Assembly: GCF_029689925.1 (NCBI RefSeq)
Contig: NZ_CP121445.1
Span: 5,564,501 to 5,628,500, forward strand
Origin: Anaerocolumna sp. AGMB13025
Lineage (GTDB): Bacteria; Bacillota; Clostridia; Lachnospirales; Lachnospiraceae
Direction of reading: 5' to 3'
DNA length: 64,000 nt
The notes under the pieces: generated by a model
The model's database searches: none
What the model saw: only the letters and a program-made list of their open reading frames with translations
Told to the model about the DNA's origin: nothing
Shown: positions 9,055-18,636 of the stretch, piece after piece
Layout of the letters: each line of letters opens with the position of its first letter
Numbering within the stretch: position 1 is the first letter of the stretch
Program-made: the position numbers and the translations under genes

Positions 9055-11355
9055 TTATATCTCCTCACCCTTACTGCGTTTCCAAACGATTATAGCTTTA
9101 AATAAATCACCGTCTAATTGTATCTCGAATTTACCACCTTGAAGTTCCACGAAATTTTTCACAATAGCAAGACCAAGACCGGAACCTTCTGTATTCCGGG
9201 ACTTATCTCCCCGCACAAAACGTTCGCTGATTTCCTCGGGACTCAAGTTAATCTCAGTAGCAGAAACATTTTTAATACTTACGATTACCTCAGTTTCAGA
9301 AGACACAATCTCTATATATGCTCTGGTATGAGGCATGGCATATTTTGTTATGTTAAGAATCAGATTTTCAAAAATACGATAGGTTTTATCACTGTCCAGA
9401 GTTAAAATCAGTTTTTCTGCGGTAAATTGATGGCGGAATTCCACCTTTGACTCTTCTATTTTATCCGAAAGTTCCAGTTCCACCTGCTTGATTAAAGAGA
9501 GCAGATCCATATCTACCAGATTCAATGTAACGTTATGGCTGGAGGCTTTACTGATTTCAAATAAATCTTCAATCAGGCGCTTTAGTCTCAGGGCTTTCTG
9601 ATCCAGGGTATCGATATAGGAATTCCTCTCCTCTTCGGTGATATTGCCTTCCTTTAACAGATTAATATAGGTGATGATTGCTGTTAAGGGGGTTTTTAAG
9701 TCATGGGATACATTGGTGACTAATTCGGTCTTCATTTTCTGGCTTTTCATCTCTTCCTCCACAGCCTTCTTAAAACCGAATCGAACCTTTGCTAATTCTT
9801 CCTTTAAGGGATTAAAAATGCCCAAATCTTCCGAAACCATAACTTCCAGATTCCCTTCTGCCATACTGCTGGTTGCATTTAATAGGATTCCATATTTATA
9901 TTTAATATCACTAAAGTACTTTCTCATGATGAAAAACAATAGTATAGAATAAGGAATTAATACGGCAATACCTGCTATCCAGATACTGCATAAAAGCATA
10001 AGAATTACAAAATTAACTGAAAGGATTTTAATGATTGCCTTGTTGGAAGGCTCGGTCAAATCCACATCTGCCAAGGAAGCAAAAAGTTTTTTAAGATTTC
10101 GTTTAAGCCAGATCAGTAGTATCCCGGTAATCGTCCTTTCTTTTACAAATTTCTTTATTCCTAAGGAAAATACAGATCTTATGGATAAGACAGCTGCAAA
10201 CCAGATTAAAAAGATAAGCATCCATATCAGATAATTCACCCCATAGTCAAATGCTAACTTAATCCAGTCCGGTAAAATAGAATATTCAGAAAAATGGATA
10301 AATTCGCTGACAGCCGTTTCCCTGGTCATACTCAGTAAAGCATCATAGGCTGCGAGGGTATTCGCAGTTAAGATAAGACCTAATTCCAAAGGAATCCTTC
10401 CAAGCAGACCCTTTTCCAGTTCCCAGGATTTTTTAAAGGGCAGCAGTAATGCTGCCAGGATGACAACGATGATACCCAGTGCATATGCAATCTCAAATCC
10501 GCCGCTGCTAAAAGCCCATTCCTGCCGCCAGCTATCCGTATTATGACTGGATCCGTCAGGTATATAAAAGGTAATGGGTTTTGCTGCGTATATAATGGTT
10601 ACATCCGAGGGATTACCGATCTGGCTTAAATAATTAACCCAATTGTTGTTATTTAGATCCTGTAAAAATAACTCCTTGGTCAACTGATAGTTATTAAAAG
10701 CATCTACGTCTTTATCGTCAAGACCGTAATTCTTTTGCTGGGTAAGTTCACCCTCCTCATTATAATTAAATACTGTATAAAAGGAATAAGAAGCTTTTAA
10801 CTTAAGTGCTTCTTCTGTTTTTTCAGTCATTAAGTTGATCGGGTCTATGGTATTGGTTAAGGTTTTTCCTGTCTTATGGTCAATGATATAATATTCTAAA
10901 CTATAACTGCCAAGATCTATCTGAAAAAATTTTTCGTGCCAATTATTCAACAAATTATCAAAGCCTGCTAAAAAGTTTACTTTGTCTGAAACCTTTTCGC
11001 TTGAGTTATCTATAATGTCAGCTTTGTCAAGCTGGTGCTGCAGCTCAATCATAGGCTCTGAAAGAAACGTTTCTGCCGGAGAGGTCTTCGTATCCTTTAC
11101 CTCTTCTTTCATATCCCAGTAAAGGCTGTAATTACCTCGGTATAATTCTTTTAAGAACTCTTCTTTGTAATACTCCTTCAAACCGGATTTTGCTTTTTCA
11201 TCCTGGTTTTTCGTTAAAGCAATTATATTATTAGCATTTTTTAAAATAATAGGATAAGATGCTATCATTCCTGCGGCAACGACCGATAAAATCAGGAAAA
11301 CGATAAGCCTTCCAATTATCCTTTGTACGTTATTGTTTTTCAATTTTGTATCCAA
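9055..11355 (-). CDS. Large multi-pass sensor histidine kinase
   Basis: 766 residues: an N-terminal helix, a long outside domain of about 250 residues, then several membrane helices (for example IAYALGIIVVILAALLLPF), a HAMP-like linker, HisKA site NVSHDLKTPLTAIITYINLL and an ATPase domain with GSGLGLAIV. Apparently starts at a TTG at 11355, inside the end of the regulator gene (26-base overlap); no better start is visible. Pairs with the regulator upstream. The long outer domain and multi-helix core are typical of cell-envelope or peptide-stress kinases of clostridia, but the ligand is unknown. Confidence 0.88.
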   Translation of the reverse strand: MDTKLKNNNVQRIIGRLIVFLILSVVAAGMIASYPIILKNANNIIALTKNQDEKAKSGLKEYYKEEFLKELYRGNYSLYWDMKEEVKDTKTSPAETFLSEPMIELQHQLDKADIIDNSSEKVSDKVNFLAGFDNLLNNWHEKFFQIDLGSYSLEYYIIDHKTGKTLTNTIDPINLMTEKTEEALKLKASYSFYTVFNYNEEGELTQQKNYGLDDKDVDAFNNYQLTKELFLQDLNNNNWVNYLSQIGNPSDVTIIYAAKPITFYIPDGSSHNTDSWRQEWAFSSGGFEIAYALGIIVVILAALLLPFKKSWELEKGLLGRIPLELGLILTANTLAAYDALLSMTRETAVSEFIHFSEYSILPDWIKLAFDYGVNYLIWMLIFLIWFAAVLSIRSVFSLGIKKFVKERTITGILLIWLKRNLKKLFASLADVDLTEPSNKAIIKILSVNFVILMLLCSIWIAGIAVLIPYSILLFFIMRKYFSDIKYKYGILLNATSSMAEGNLEVMVSEDLGIFNPLKEELAKVRFGFKKAVEEEMKSQKMKTELVTNVSHDLKTPLTAIITYINLLKEGNITEEERNSYIDTLDQKALRLKRLIEDLFEISKASSHNVTLNLVDMDLLSLIKQVELELSDKIEESKVEFRHQFTAEKLILTLDSDKTYRIFENLILNITKYAMPHTRAYIEIVSSETEVIVSIKNVSATEINLSPEEISERFVRGDKSRNTEGSGLGLAIVKNFVELQGGKFEIQLDGDLFKAIIVWKRSKGEEI

Positions 11356-12040
11356 CGCCCCATACCACCTTTAAATATTTTGGATTTTTTGTATTTATCT
11401 CAATCTTTTCACGGATGTTTCTGATATGGACCATGATGGTATCCGTTGCAACGGCCCGTTCGTTCCATACTCTTTCATATATTTCTTCAGCAGAAAAAAC
11501 TCTGCCCGGATTTTTGATTAGTAAAGCCAGTATTTTAAATTCCAAAGGTGTTACTTTAACGGGATTACCGTCAACCGTAACCTGAACTGTATTTTCATTT
11601 AATTCAAGACCTCCTATTATGTATACATTCTCTTCCTTCTCTTCCGTCTTATCTTTTAGCATATTCAGATACTTGGAGTATCGGCGCAGGTGGGAGTTCA
11701 CTCTTGCCAGCAGTTCCATAGGCGTGAACGGTTTTGTCACATAATCATCTGCTCCTATATTAAGCCCTGTTACTTTATCAATCTCCTCTGACTTTGCAGT
11801 TAGCATAATTACCGGAAATTCATATTTTTCCCGCAGCTTTAGGGTCATGGTGATACCATTCATTACAGGCATCATGATATCTACGATAGCCAGGTGGATT
11901 TCTTCCTTATTGATGATTTCCAAGCCTTCTAAGCCGTTGTAAGCTTTATATACGGTATAGCCTTGATTTTTCAGGTATATGCTGACACCCTCCAATATTT
12001 CTTTGTCGTCTTCCACTACTAAAACATGATAGGAATCCAT
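11330..12040 (-). CDS. OmpR/PhoB-family response regulator
   Basis: 236 residues. Receiver with VVEDDKE, phosphoacceptor in LAIVDIMMPVMNG, Lys in VTKPFTPMELLARV; winged-helix C-terminus from about residue 135 with ATDTIMVHIRNIREKIE and GVGYKIEKQ. Resembles VanR/WalR-type regulators. Overlaps the kinase start by 26 bases, so the pair is coupled. Confidence 0.93.
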   Translation of the reverse strand: MDSYHVLVVEDDKEILEGVSIYLKNQGYTVYKAYNGLEGLEIINKEEIHLAIVDIMMPVMNGITMTLKLREKYEFPVIMLTAKSEEIDKVTGLNIGADDYVTKPFTPMELLARVNSHLRRYSKYLNMLKDKTEEKEENVYIIGGLELNENTVQVTVDGNPVKVTPLEFKILALLIKNPGRVFSAEEIYERVWNERAVATDTIMVHIRNIREKIEINTKNPKYLKVVWGVGYKIEKQ

Positions 12041-12137
12041 GGTACCCTCCGGTTCGTTTTTTTATTTTGGGATAGAATCCGTGTTAAACGGTGGGAAAGC
12101 TTCACCGCACACTGTTATAGCCAATAATTAAATGCTT

Positions 12138-12512
12138 TCACTGTTTCTTTTCAACCCCGCTTAATCTGCCATTTTCATCATATATGGTATAAACAGTAAT
12201 ACCCTCGTCTTTTTTATCCGTATAAATCAATATATCCTTTGTATCTTTTCTATCAATAAATTTTTTTACTAATTGTCCGTTATAATAAAGGGTTCCTCTA
12301 CCGCTTCCCGGGATATCTGGGTTGTATTCAGTGCCTGCATATTCTATACCATAGTTACTATACCTAGAAAATTCTTTAGCAAAGTCTCCCTGAGTCAGCT
12401 GCGTTTTAGCACCTGTTTTTGTAAACATAAAAACAGATACAAGTCCAATCGCTATAATGAAAGCTGCGATCGTATAAATTAATGCTGTCTTTTTTATCTT
12501 CATAATTACCAT
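12138..12512 (-). CDS. Small membrane-anchored protein of unknown function
   Basis: 124 residues: one N-terminal transmembrane helix (ALIYTIAAFIIAIGLVSVFMF) and a soluble outer domain of about 90 residues rich in Tyr, Gly and Asp, with a strand-turn pattern (TLYYNGQLVKKFIDRKD) suggesting a small beta domain. No family recognised. GAAAGA before the first ATG is a weak ribosome site; a second ATG 3 codons in is possible. Not obviously in an operon, although it follows the two-component pair on the same strand. Confidence 0.6.
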   Translation of the reverse strand: MVIMKIKKTALIYTIAAFIIAIGLVSVFMFTKTGAKTQLTQGDFAKEFSRYSNYGIEYAGTEYNPDIPGSGRGTLYYNGQLVKKFIDRKDTKDILIYTDKKDEGITVYTIYDENGRLSGVEKKQ

Positions 12513-12600
12513 TATTCTTTCTTCAATTGTATTTGCATTAGTTTTCCCTGATTGTAGTCTAATGCGTTTGTTCAGGCAGAAGTCTGAACAAAGATCATAA

Positions 12601-13221
12601 TCAATAAACCAGCCTATTCTGGTATTCCTTGAAATTAGCTAAATCTGATTTTTCTATTTTACCCAAATCTTCAATTTCGGCGGTTATTTTTGAGAAGGGC
12701 AGGGGAATTACATAGTTATCCCATCTTCGCTTTATACGAAGGACACGGCGGTAGGTAAAATGTACATAGGTCATTTCTTTATCGGATTCCAGGGCTAATA
12801 GAAATAGTAATTTTTTAGGTTCATGTAAGGGACCGAGGGGACCGTCAAGAGCCGTTGCCAGTATGCCTCCTTCCGACAGGCTTTCTGCTTTTAATTGGGC
12901 GAAGAAAGGTCGCATCTTTAAGCCATCAGGCAGCCGGATTGCTTTTGCGTCATAGTGGTTTATCATGTATTCAATGGCATCACCCCGTTTATCTGCGGTT
13001 ACAATTACCTGAATCCGTTTTCTTTTTTTCGCCACTTCTTTTAATACCAGCTGCATACAGTAGCTGTCGCCATGCCAGTATCCAAGCATGGTATTTTGCT
13101 GTATTCTGTCGATATGATTGATTTTGATCCGACCGGTGGCTCCGACCAGTCGGATATAGGTATGAAACAATCCTCCTGCTACTACCTGTTTATTGATCTG
13201 TTTAAAAGGTTTTATCTTCAT
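12601..13221 (-). CDS. DUF374-type lysophospholipid acyltransferase-like protein
   Basis: 206 residues. The GYWHGDSYC stretch with the key His and the ATALDGPLGPLHEPKK motif match DUF374 proteins, a branch of the LPLAT acyltransferase superfamily acting on lipids at the inner membrane. Start overlaps the end of the glycosyltransferase gene by 20 bases, suggesting the two proteins act in sequence on a glycolipid. Direct substrate not known. Confidence 0.75.
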   Translation of the reverse strand: MKIKPFKQINKQVVAGGLFHTYIRLVGATGRIKINHIDRIQQNTMLGYWHGDSYCMQLVLKEVAKKRKRIQVIVTADKRGDAIEYMINHYDAKAIRLPDGLKMRPFFAQLKAESLSEGGILATALDGPLGPLHEPKKLLFLLALESDKEMTYVHFTYRRVLRIKRRWDNYVIPLPFSKITAEIEDLGKIEKSDLANFKEYQNRLVY

Positions 13222-14485
13222 ATTCTTTTACCAGCCTTTGATGAAAAAATGTTTTGCGTTTATTCTGTACATTATCTGTTATTAGTATAGTTTGGTAGTA
13301 TTTTTCTACATTTCTGGCGACCTGGACTGCCAGATACTGTTTTGCCACTTTGAGAGCTTCCTTCTTCATCTCTAAATATAAATGTTTCTTATTGATTACC
13401 AACTCAAGTTTTTTTTCCCATTGTTCGCTGTCTTTCTCGGTCATATATCCATTTTTACCATCTGTGACTACATCGGTTACTCCGCTGGCTTTAATGGCGA
13501 TTACTGGTAGTCCGGCTGCCATGGCTTCCAGTAAAACAATTCCCTGGGTTTCTGACTGGGAGGCAAATAAAAATACATCACTGGCATGATAGTAGTTGGT
13601 AAGTTCCTCATGGGAAATCAAACCGCAGAATGCAACGTTCTCGTTTAGTCCAAGCTCTGCTGTTCTGGTTATCAGTTCTTCCCTTTGGGAGCCTTCTCCT
13701 AATACTAAAAGTCTGAAACAATCACCCCAGTTTTCTTTCAGCTTCTTTAATCCCTCTAGTAAGAAATCAATATTTTTTTCTTTTTCCAGTCTGGAAACCG
13801 TACAGAACAGGCACTTTTTAGAACCCAGATACTTACCTCTGATTTCTTTTACCCTGGATTTATTAAATTCAAATTCCTTGCCGGATAAGCCAGTTGGGAT
13901 TACCTCAACTACCGTATTGGTGCCGTGTTCCTGTAAATATTTCTTGATACTGGGAGTTGGCGCAAATACCAGATCACATTGGTTGGTAAAAATGCGGTTA
14001 TGAATCGTAACCAGTTTTTCACCTCCGTTATAAAGGAGTTTTTTTTCCAGAGAACGAAAGGTACTATGCCTTTCCTTCCTGCCGGCGCTGCTCCATTTTT
14101 CCGCCGGAAGTATATAGTGAAGATACTGCTCATATCTGGTATGATACGTAAATACAATGGGTAAGTGGTATTTTTTGCTGAGGTACTGTGCCGTATACCC
14201 CATCAGCATAGGATGATGTACATGGATTACATCAAAGGAGATGGCAGTAAATACTTCCGCAATCTTTGGATCAAATATATCCGGTACCACATATTCCCCC
14301 CGTAATTTCTTTTTTCTGGAATGATATCTTATTACAAAAGGTTCTTCTGTCTCCCCATCATAACTGGGGGCAAAGATGTATACTTCATGCCCCAAACTGC
14401 GAAGTCCGCCTGCCAGACGTTCTATGGATATGGGTACCCCTCCCACGTATGGTTTATAATTATTGGTTAACATGGCAATTCTCAT
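13202..14485 (-). CDS. GT4-family glycosyltransferase, probably diacylglycerol glucosyltransferase-like
   Basis: 427 residues from the ATG at 14485, with GGAGGTAATT upstream (an ATG at 14515 lacks a site). GT-B fold: N-terminal YKPYVGGVPISIERLAGGL and FDVIHVHHPMLMG; C-terminal donor site with GEGSQREEL, VFLFASQSETQGIVLLEAMA and GLPVIA. The EX7E-type donor motif and glycine-rich acceptor start place it with GT4 enzymes that make glycosyl-diacylglycerols in Firmicutes membranes. The overlapping DUF374 gene supports a lipid role, inferred. Confidence 0.85.
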   Translation of the reverse strand: MRIAMLTNNYKPYVGGVPISIERLAGGLRSLGHEVYIFAPSYDGETEEPFVIRYHSRKKKLRGEYVVPDIFDPKIAEVFTAISFDVIHVHHPMLMGYTAQYLSKKYHLPIVFTYHTRYEQYLHYILPAEKWSSAGRKERHSTFRSLEKKLLYNGGEKLVTIHNRIFTNQCDLVFAPTPSIKKYLQEHGTNTVVEVIPTGLSGKEFEFNKSRVKEIRGKYLGSKKCLFCTVSRLEKEKNIDFLLEGLKKLKENWGDCFRLLVLGEGSQREELITRTAELGLNENVAFCGLISHEELTNYYHASDVFLFASQSETQGIVLLEAMAAGLPVIAIKASGVTDVVTDGKNGYMTEKDSEQWEKKLELVINKKHLYLEMKKEALKVAKQYLAVQVARNVEKYYQTILITDNVQNKRKTFFHQRLVKEYEDKTF

Positions 14486-14528
14486 AATTACCTCCATCTG
14501 CCGCATTCGCAGCAATCAACTACTAAGT

Positions 14529-14551
14529 AAAAAGCATCCTCTATGCTTTTC
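14529..14551 (-). terminator. Terminator after the DedA gene
   Basis: AAAAAGCATCC...ATGCTTTT forms a short stem. On the minus strand it is followed by a T-run (GCTTTTTACTT). It lies between the DedA stop and the glycosyltransferase start. Confidence 0.5.
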
Positions 14552-14603
14552 GCCGGCCTAAAAATGCTTCAACAAAAATTATTATTCTTCTTGCCCTTTC
14601 CTA

Positions 14604-15113
14604 TCAGGCTAACAATTTAAGTACAGCATCCCCAAAGAAATATCCGGCTCCCACAAAGACCAGATTCCATAATGTAATTCCCATCAAGGAAAACAGGGTA
14701 TATCCTAAAAGATTCATTTTAAGGACCCCAGCAGGTATGGAAATAACCGTCCGAATCATTGGAATTAATTTACCTGCAAATACACCTATATACCCTTTTT
14801 TTCGAATCCGTTCCATGGTCCGTTCAATAACCTCTTTATGCTTCGGAAATTTAAGAGTATATTTATTTAGTAAAAACTCACCCCCGAACCTTCCCAAAAA
14901 GTAAAGAACTAAGCTCCCACAAAGACCAGCCAATACCGACAAAAAAAGCGCCATTCCAAAGCCAATTCCTCCCTGTGAAGCCCATATGCCCGCTAGCGGC
15001 ATAACCACCCCTGCGGGAAACCCGGGCAGATTTAAGTATTCTAAAAACACGATGACGAATATCGCGATGGATCCGTATTGATGAAAGTAGCCCGTTAACA
15101 TTTGTATATCCAT
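14604..15113 (-). CDS. DedA/VTT-domain membrane protein
   Basis: 169 residues, slightly short for the family. It has FLEYLNLPGFPAGVVMPLAG near the N-terminus, the central FLGRFGGEFLL, and the conserved GKLIPMIRTVISIPAG, all features of DedA (SNARE-associated/VTT) proteins, several of which are lipid scramblases for undecaprenyl phosphate or phospholipids. Proximity to the glycolipid gene pair fits membrane-lipid work. Single gene with its own terminator. Confidence 0.85.
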   Translation of the reverse strand: MDIQMLTGYFHQYGSIAIFVIVFLEYLNLPGFPAGVVMPLAGIWASQGGIGFGMALFLSVLAGLCGSLVLYFLGRFGGEFLLNKYTLKFPKHKEVIERTMERIRKKGYIGVFAGKLIPMIRTVISIPAGVLKMNLLGYTLFSLMGITLWNLVFVGAGYFFGDAVLKLLA

Positions 15114-15705
15114 GAATCATTTTCCTCTTTCTAAAGCATTTAATCCGCATACTTCATTTGCTCCTTACTATTATTCTTTTGCAGTTCTTTACTATCCTAC
15201 CAAACAAATCTAAAAATCCTCATCATATAAAACGAAAGAATTTCTAAAGAATTGTTTAAAAAAGATGCAAAAAATAAAATATGAAGCAGTTTAACCAGCT
15301 TACATGAAAGACTTTAGAATAGAATTAAAACTCTTATATATATTGTAATATATATTGTATCAGTAAATCAAACCGTTCTCATCAGAATTCATATACGAAA
15401 AAAAGACTCAATTAGACATAAATATTATATGTAGAGAGTAGTATTTGCGGAATCATTTCCATAATTTTTTTGTATAACTATGATTCAAATATCAAATAAA
15501 AAGAACGAACTGTTTTTCTCAACCAGCGCACTACCTTAATATAATAACACTCCCGCAAAAGCCTTCTATTCTGACTAAAACTATAAAATAGAACCCAATG
15601 TTCATCACATAAAAAAAAAGATTATTACGAATTTACTACTCCTAATAATCTCAAAAAATTCACCTTCTATATAAAACAACTTCGCAGCCCAAAAAACTAA
15701 AAAAA

Positions 15706-15987
15706 CTTGATAATATCAGCTCTACACACGAAAAGCAGAAAGCATCGGTTGGGGATATCTTTCCTAAGCGCTTTATACTGAGTCTGCTAAATTCATTTAT
15801 GACTTTTTCATAGGGTTAAGGGTAAAAAGGCACACTGTCTGACGAGCCTGCGAGGAGTTTGTGCCTTTTTACCCTTGCTTTAACCCTATGAAAAAATCAT
15901 TAATGAATTCAGACTCAGTATCTAAGCTTAGGAAAGATATCCCCAACCGATGCTTTCGCCCAAACACCCAAAGCTGATATTATCAAG
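15706..15987 (+). repeat. 280-bp long-hairpin element, copy 1
   Basis: Termini CTTGATAATATCAGCT (15706-15721) and AGCTGATATTATCAAG (15972-15987). A perfect 29-bp stem runs from AGCATCGGTTGGGG to TTTCCTAAGC and its complement. The apical loop at 15830-15864 is GCACACTGTCTGACGAGC-CT-GCGAGGAGTTTGTGC. The same termini and loop occur in three other copies whose stems differ. 15114-15705 is otherwise AT-rich, with short hairpins and no gene. Confidence 0.85.
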
Positions 15988-15999
15988 TATCCACAACCT

Positions 16000-17448
16000 C
16001 TAAAACTGCGAAGTCCCCCCTAGATATCCTAAATTAAAGCATCCGTTTAATTTCCCCTGCCCAAACTCCGGCTTCGTCATAGCCGCCGGATTTAAAATAT
16101 CCTCTAACTGTTCTTTCGTTAAGAAGGTCTCCATAAGCACCAGCTCCTTAAGAGGAATTCCTGTCTTAAGAGACTTTTTAGCAAGTTCCGCAGACCTTTC
16201 ATAACCAATATAGGGGCATAAAGCAGTAGAAATCCCCACACTTTTCTCTAACAGCTCCAGACACCGTTCTTCATTGGCACTAATATCTGCAATACAATTA
16301 TCTACTAACGTTGCCACCGCACCGGTCAGGGTTTCGATAGATTCAAATAAACTATAGAATAAAACCGGTTCAAATGCATTTAATTCAAGCTGCCCAGCTT
16401 CTGCTGCCAGGGTAATTGCCATATCATTACCAATTATATGGAAAGCCACCTGGGTAACCACTTCCGGTATGACCGGATTGATTTTACCGGGCATAATGGA
16501 AGAACCGTTTTGTTTTGGGGGAAGATTAATCTCACCGATACCAGCCCTTGGACCACTGGATAACAGCCTTAAGTCATTACAAAGCTTTGACAGATTCACC
16601 GCGCAGGTCTTTAGTGCACCGGATACCTGCACAAATCCGTCCAGGTTCTGGGTGGCATCTATTAGATCCCCTGCTTGAATGCAGGTAGTTTTACATACTT
16701 TATTAATGTTTGGAACGATTTGTGATAAATACTCAGGATTGGCATTAATAGCTGTTCCGATGGCTGTTCCACCCATATTTAATACCATTACTTCCTCCTG
16801 GGATTTTTCAATACGTTTGATATCCCTTAAAATCATAGAAGCATAGGCATGAAAGGTCTGACCAAGCCGCATAGGCACCGCGTCCTGAAGCTGGGTTCTG
16901 CCGATTTTTAATATATGATCAAATTCATTGGATTTTTTAAGAAGGGCTGAGTGAAGACGTTTTAATTCCTGGATTGTCCTGGGAAGCAGCTCCAAAACCG
17001 TAAGTTTCCCTGCACTGGGTATCACATCATTGGTAGATTGCGCCATATTGACATGATCGTTGGGATGAATCAGAGTATAATCCCCCTTATCTCCGCCTAA
17101 GATTTCTGCTGCACGGTTAGCAATTACTTCATTTGCATTCATGTTTGCCGAAGTACCGGCACCGCCTTGTATGGAATCCACGATAAACTGATCCATCAGT
17201 TTTCCCTCTATAATCTCATTACAGGCACAGATGATGGCTTCTGCCTTTTGCTCCTCCAGCAGATGAAGGTTTTGATTGGTCAGGGCCGCCGCCTTTTTAA
17301 TTTTAACAAGATTTCTGATAAAGGCAGGGTGCATGGGTCTGCCTGTAATGTTAAAGTTTTTCTTAGCCCTCAGACTCTGTACTCCATAATAAGCTTTTGC
17401 AGGCACTGCCATACTGCCGATAGAATCCGCTTCGATTCTCATTTCCAT
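16000..17448 (-). CDS. aspA: Aspartate ammonia-lyase
   Basis: 482 residues from the ATG at 17448 (GAGGAGATTCC upstream; the open frame to 17535 lacks a site). Converts L-aspartate to fumarate and ammonia in the cytosol. Fumarase/aspartase superfamily signature GSSIMPGKINPVIPEVV is complete, with the conserved TQLQDAVPMRLGQ and HPNDHVNMAQSTND substrate loops. Length matches AspA rather than the shorter argininosuccinate lyases; fumarase C cannot be fully excluded but QDAVP favours aspartase. The divergent Lrp-type gene at 18023 is a plausible regulator. Confidence 0.88.
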   Translation of the reverse strand: MEMRIEADSIGSMAVPAKAYYGVQSLRAKKNFNITGRPMHPAFIRNLVKIKKAAALTNQNLHLLEEQKAEAIICACNEIIEGKLMDQFIVDSIQGGAGTSANMNANEVIANRAAEILGGDKGDYTLIHPNDHVNMAQSTNDVIPSAGKLTVLELLPRTIQELKRLHSALLKKSNEFDHILKIGRTQLQDAVPMRLGQTFHAYASMILRDIKRIEKSQEEVMVLNMGGTAIGTAINANPEYLSQIVPNINKVCKTTCIQAGDLIDATQNLDGFVQVSGALKTCAVNLSKLCNDLRLLSSGPRAGIGEINLPPKQNGSSIMPGKINPVIPEVVTQVAFHIIGNDMAITLAAEAGQLELNAFEPVLFYSLFESIETLTGAVATLVDNCIADISANEERCLELLEKSVGISTALCPYIGYERSAELAKKSLKTGIPLKELVLMETFLTKEQLEDILNPAAMTKPEFGQGKLNGCFNLGYLGGTSQF

Positions 17449-18022
17449 TGGAATCTCCTCACTTTCAAGTAAATGCATTTCGGTAATTGATTTTTCAATA
17501 ATTGATTTTGTAAGTTCTGGAAATGAGAATAGCACCTTTTTTTCTCTCCGTAAATATACCCTGGAAGATTGTGAAGATTAAAAACTTTTTTTATATTAAA
17601 CCTTAGAATCTGAATTTAAAAGTACCTTTTTATTTCGATTATTAGTTTTACTTAATAAAAATAAGTAAGTCAACTTAGTTGCTTGAAAAATATCTATCAA
17701 TAATTTATAATATTAAGAATTCAGAATAATATTATAATTTAATTACAGTAATTTCAGAACTTCAGAAAATTACCAGACAAGTTTAATATATGTAAATTAC
17801 CTGTACTAGAACCTTTAAAACTTGTGATAGACTTTTTAAACTGCTTTTTCCCAGCTTCATCTTGCTTCTTCCCGCAACAATTTTTACAGGTTATAGAATG
17901 CTGTAATAACCTGCTTTATAATCACCAAATCCTTGTTAAGATTCTAGCTTAGGGTATACGAAAGCTTTTACTTTGTACATAAAATTCACTAAATTCAGGA
18001 AAAAGAAAGGAATCTACTAAAA

Positions 18023-18487
18023 ATGGATCATATTGATGAACAGATTTTGATGATGCTGCAAAAGAATGCCAGAACTCCGTTAAAAGTCCTTGCAGAAAAG
18101 GTATATCTATCTTCGCCGGCAGTCGCTGCCAGAATTGCCAGACTGGAAAAGGAGGGCATTATTAAGGGTTACCACACAGAAGTTAACTGGTTTAAGTTAG
18201 GTTACCACATCACAGCCTTTATTAATCTGGAAGTGGAACCTTATCAGAAAGCTGAGTTTTATCCATTTATTAAGGCTTGTCCCAACGTAATTGAATGTAA
18301 CTGCGTAACCGGACACTATGCCATGCTGATTAAAGTATGTTTTTCCACTACCATGGACCTTGATTCCTTTATTGGCCAGATTCAGAAATTCGGTCGGACC
18401 AGTACTCAGATTGTTTTCTCCACCGCAGTGGAACACCGGGGAATCCAGGATATTACAGGTTCAGAAGAAACAGGGCAGCCAGACTAA
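18023..18487 (+). CDS. Lrp/AsnC-family transcriptional regulator
   Basis: 154 residues. N-terminal helix-turn-helix (DEQILMMLQKNARTPLKVLAEKVYLSSPAVAARIARLEKEG shape) and C-terminal ligand-binding RAM domain with GHYAMLIKVCF. These bind amino acids as octamers. The gene is divergent from aspA, so amino-acid control of aspartase is the simplest guess. GAAAGGAATC precedes the ATG. The 570-base gap between aspA and this gene is AT-rich and must hold both promoters; no clear paired boxes were assigned. Confidence 0.88.
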   Translation: MDHIDEQILMMLQKNARTPLKVLAEKVYLSSPAVAARIARLEKEGIIKGYHTEVNWFKLGYHITAFINLEVEPYQKAEFYPFIKACPNVIECNCVTGHYAMLIKVCFSTTMDLDSFIGQIQKFGRTSTQIVFSTAVEHRGIQDITGSEETGQPD

Positions 18488-18522
18488 GTATGCTACATAA
18501 TCCATGATCTGCCCCATCCATA

Positions 18523-18636
18523 TTTATTTGCCTTGACTAATTTGCCCTGTCTTATTTGCCCTATTTATTTGCCTTTACTTATTTGCCTTTACTTATTTGC
18601 CTTTACTTATTTTCCTTTACTTATTTTCCTTTATTT
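18523..18636. repeat. Tandem array of a 14-bp unit
   Basis: About seven degenerate copies of TTATTTGCCTTTAC fill the space between the convergent Lrp and alcohol dehydrogenase genes and run into the end of the latter. Confidence 0.75.

Noticed and set aside
15706..15987. CRISPR or integron attC interpretation of the hairpins
   Set aside because: There is no regular direct-repeat/spacer array, and no attC core sites or integron integrase; copies are kilobases apart.
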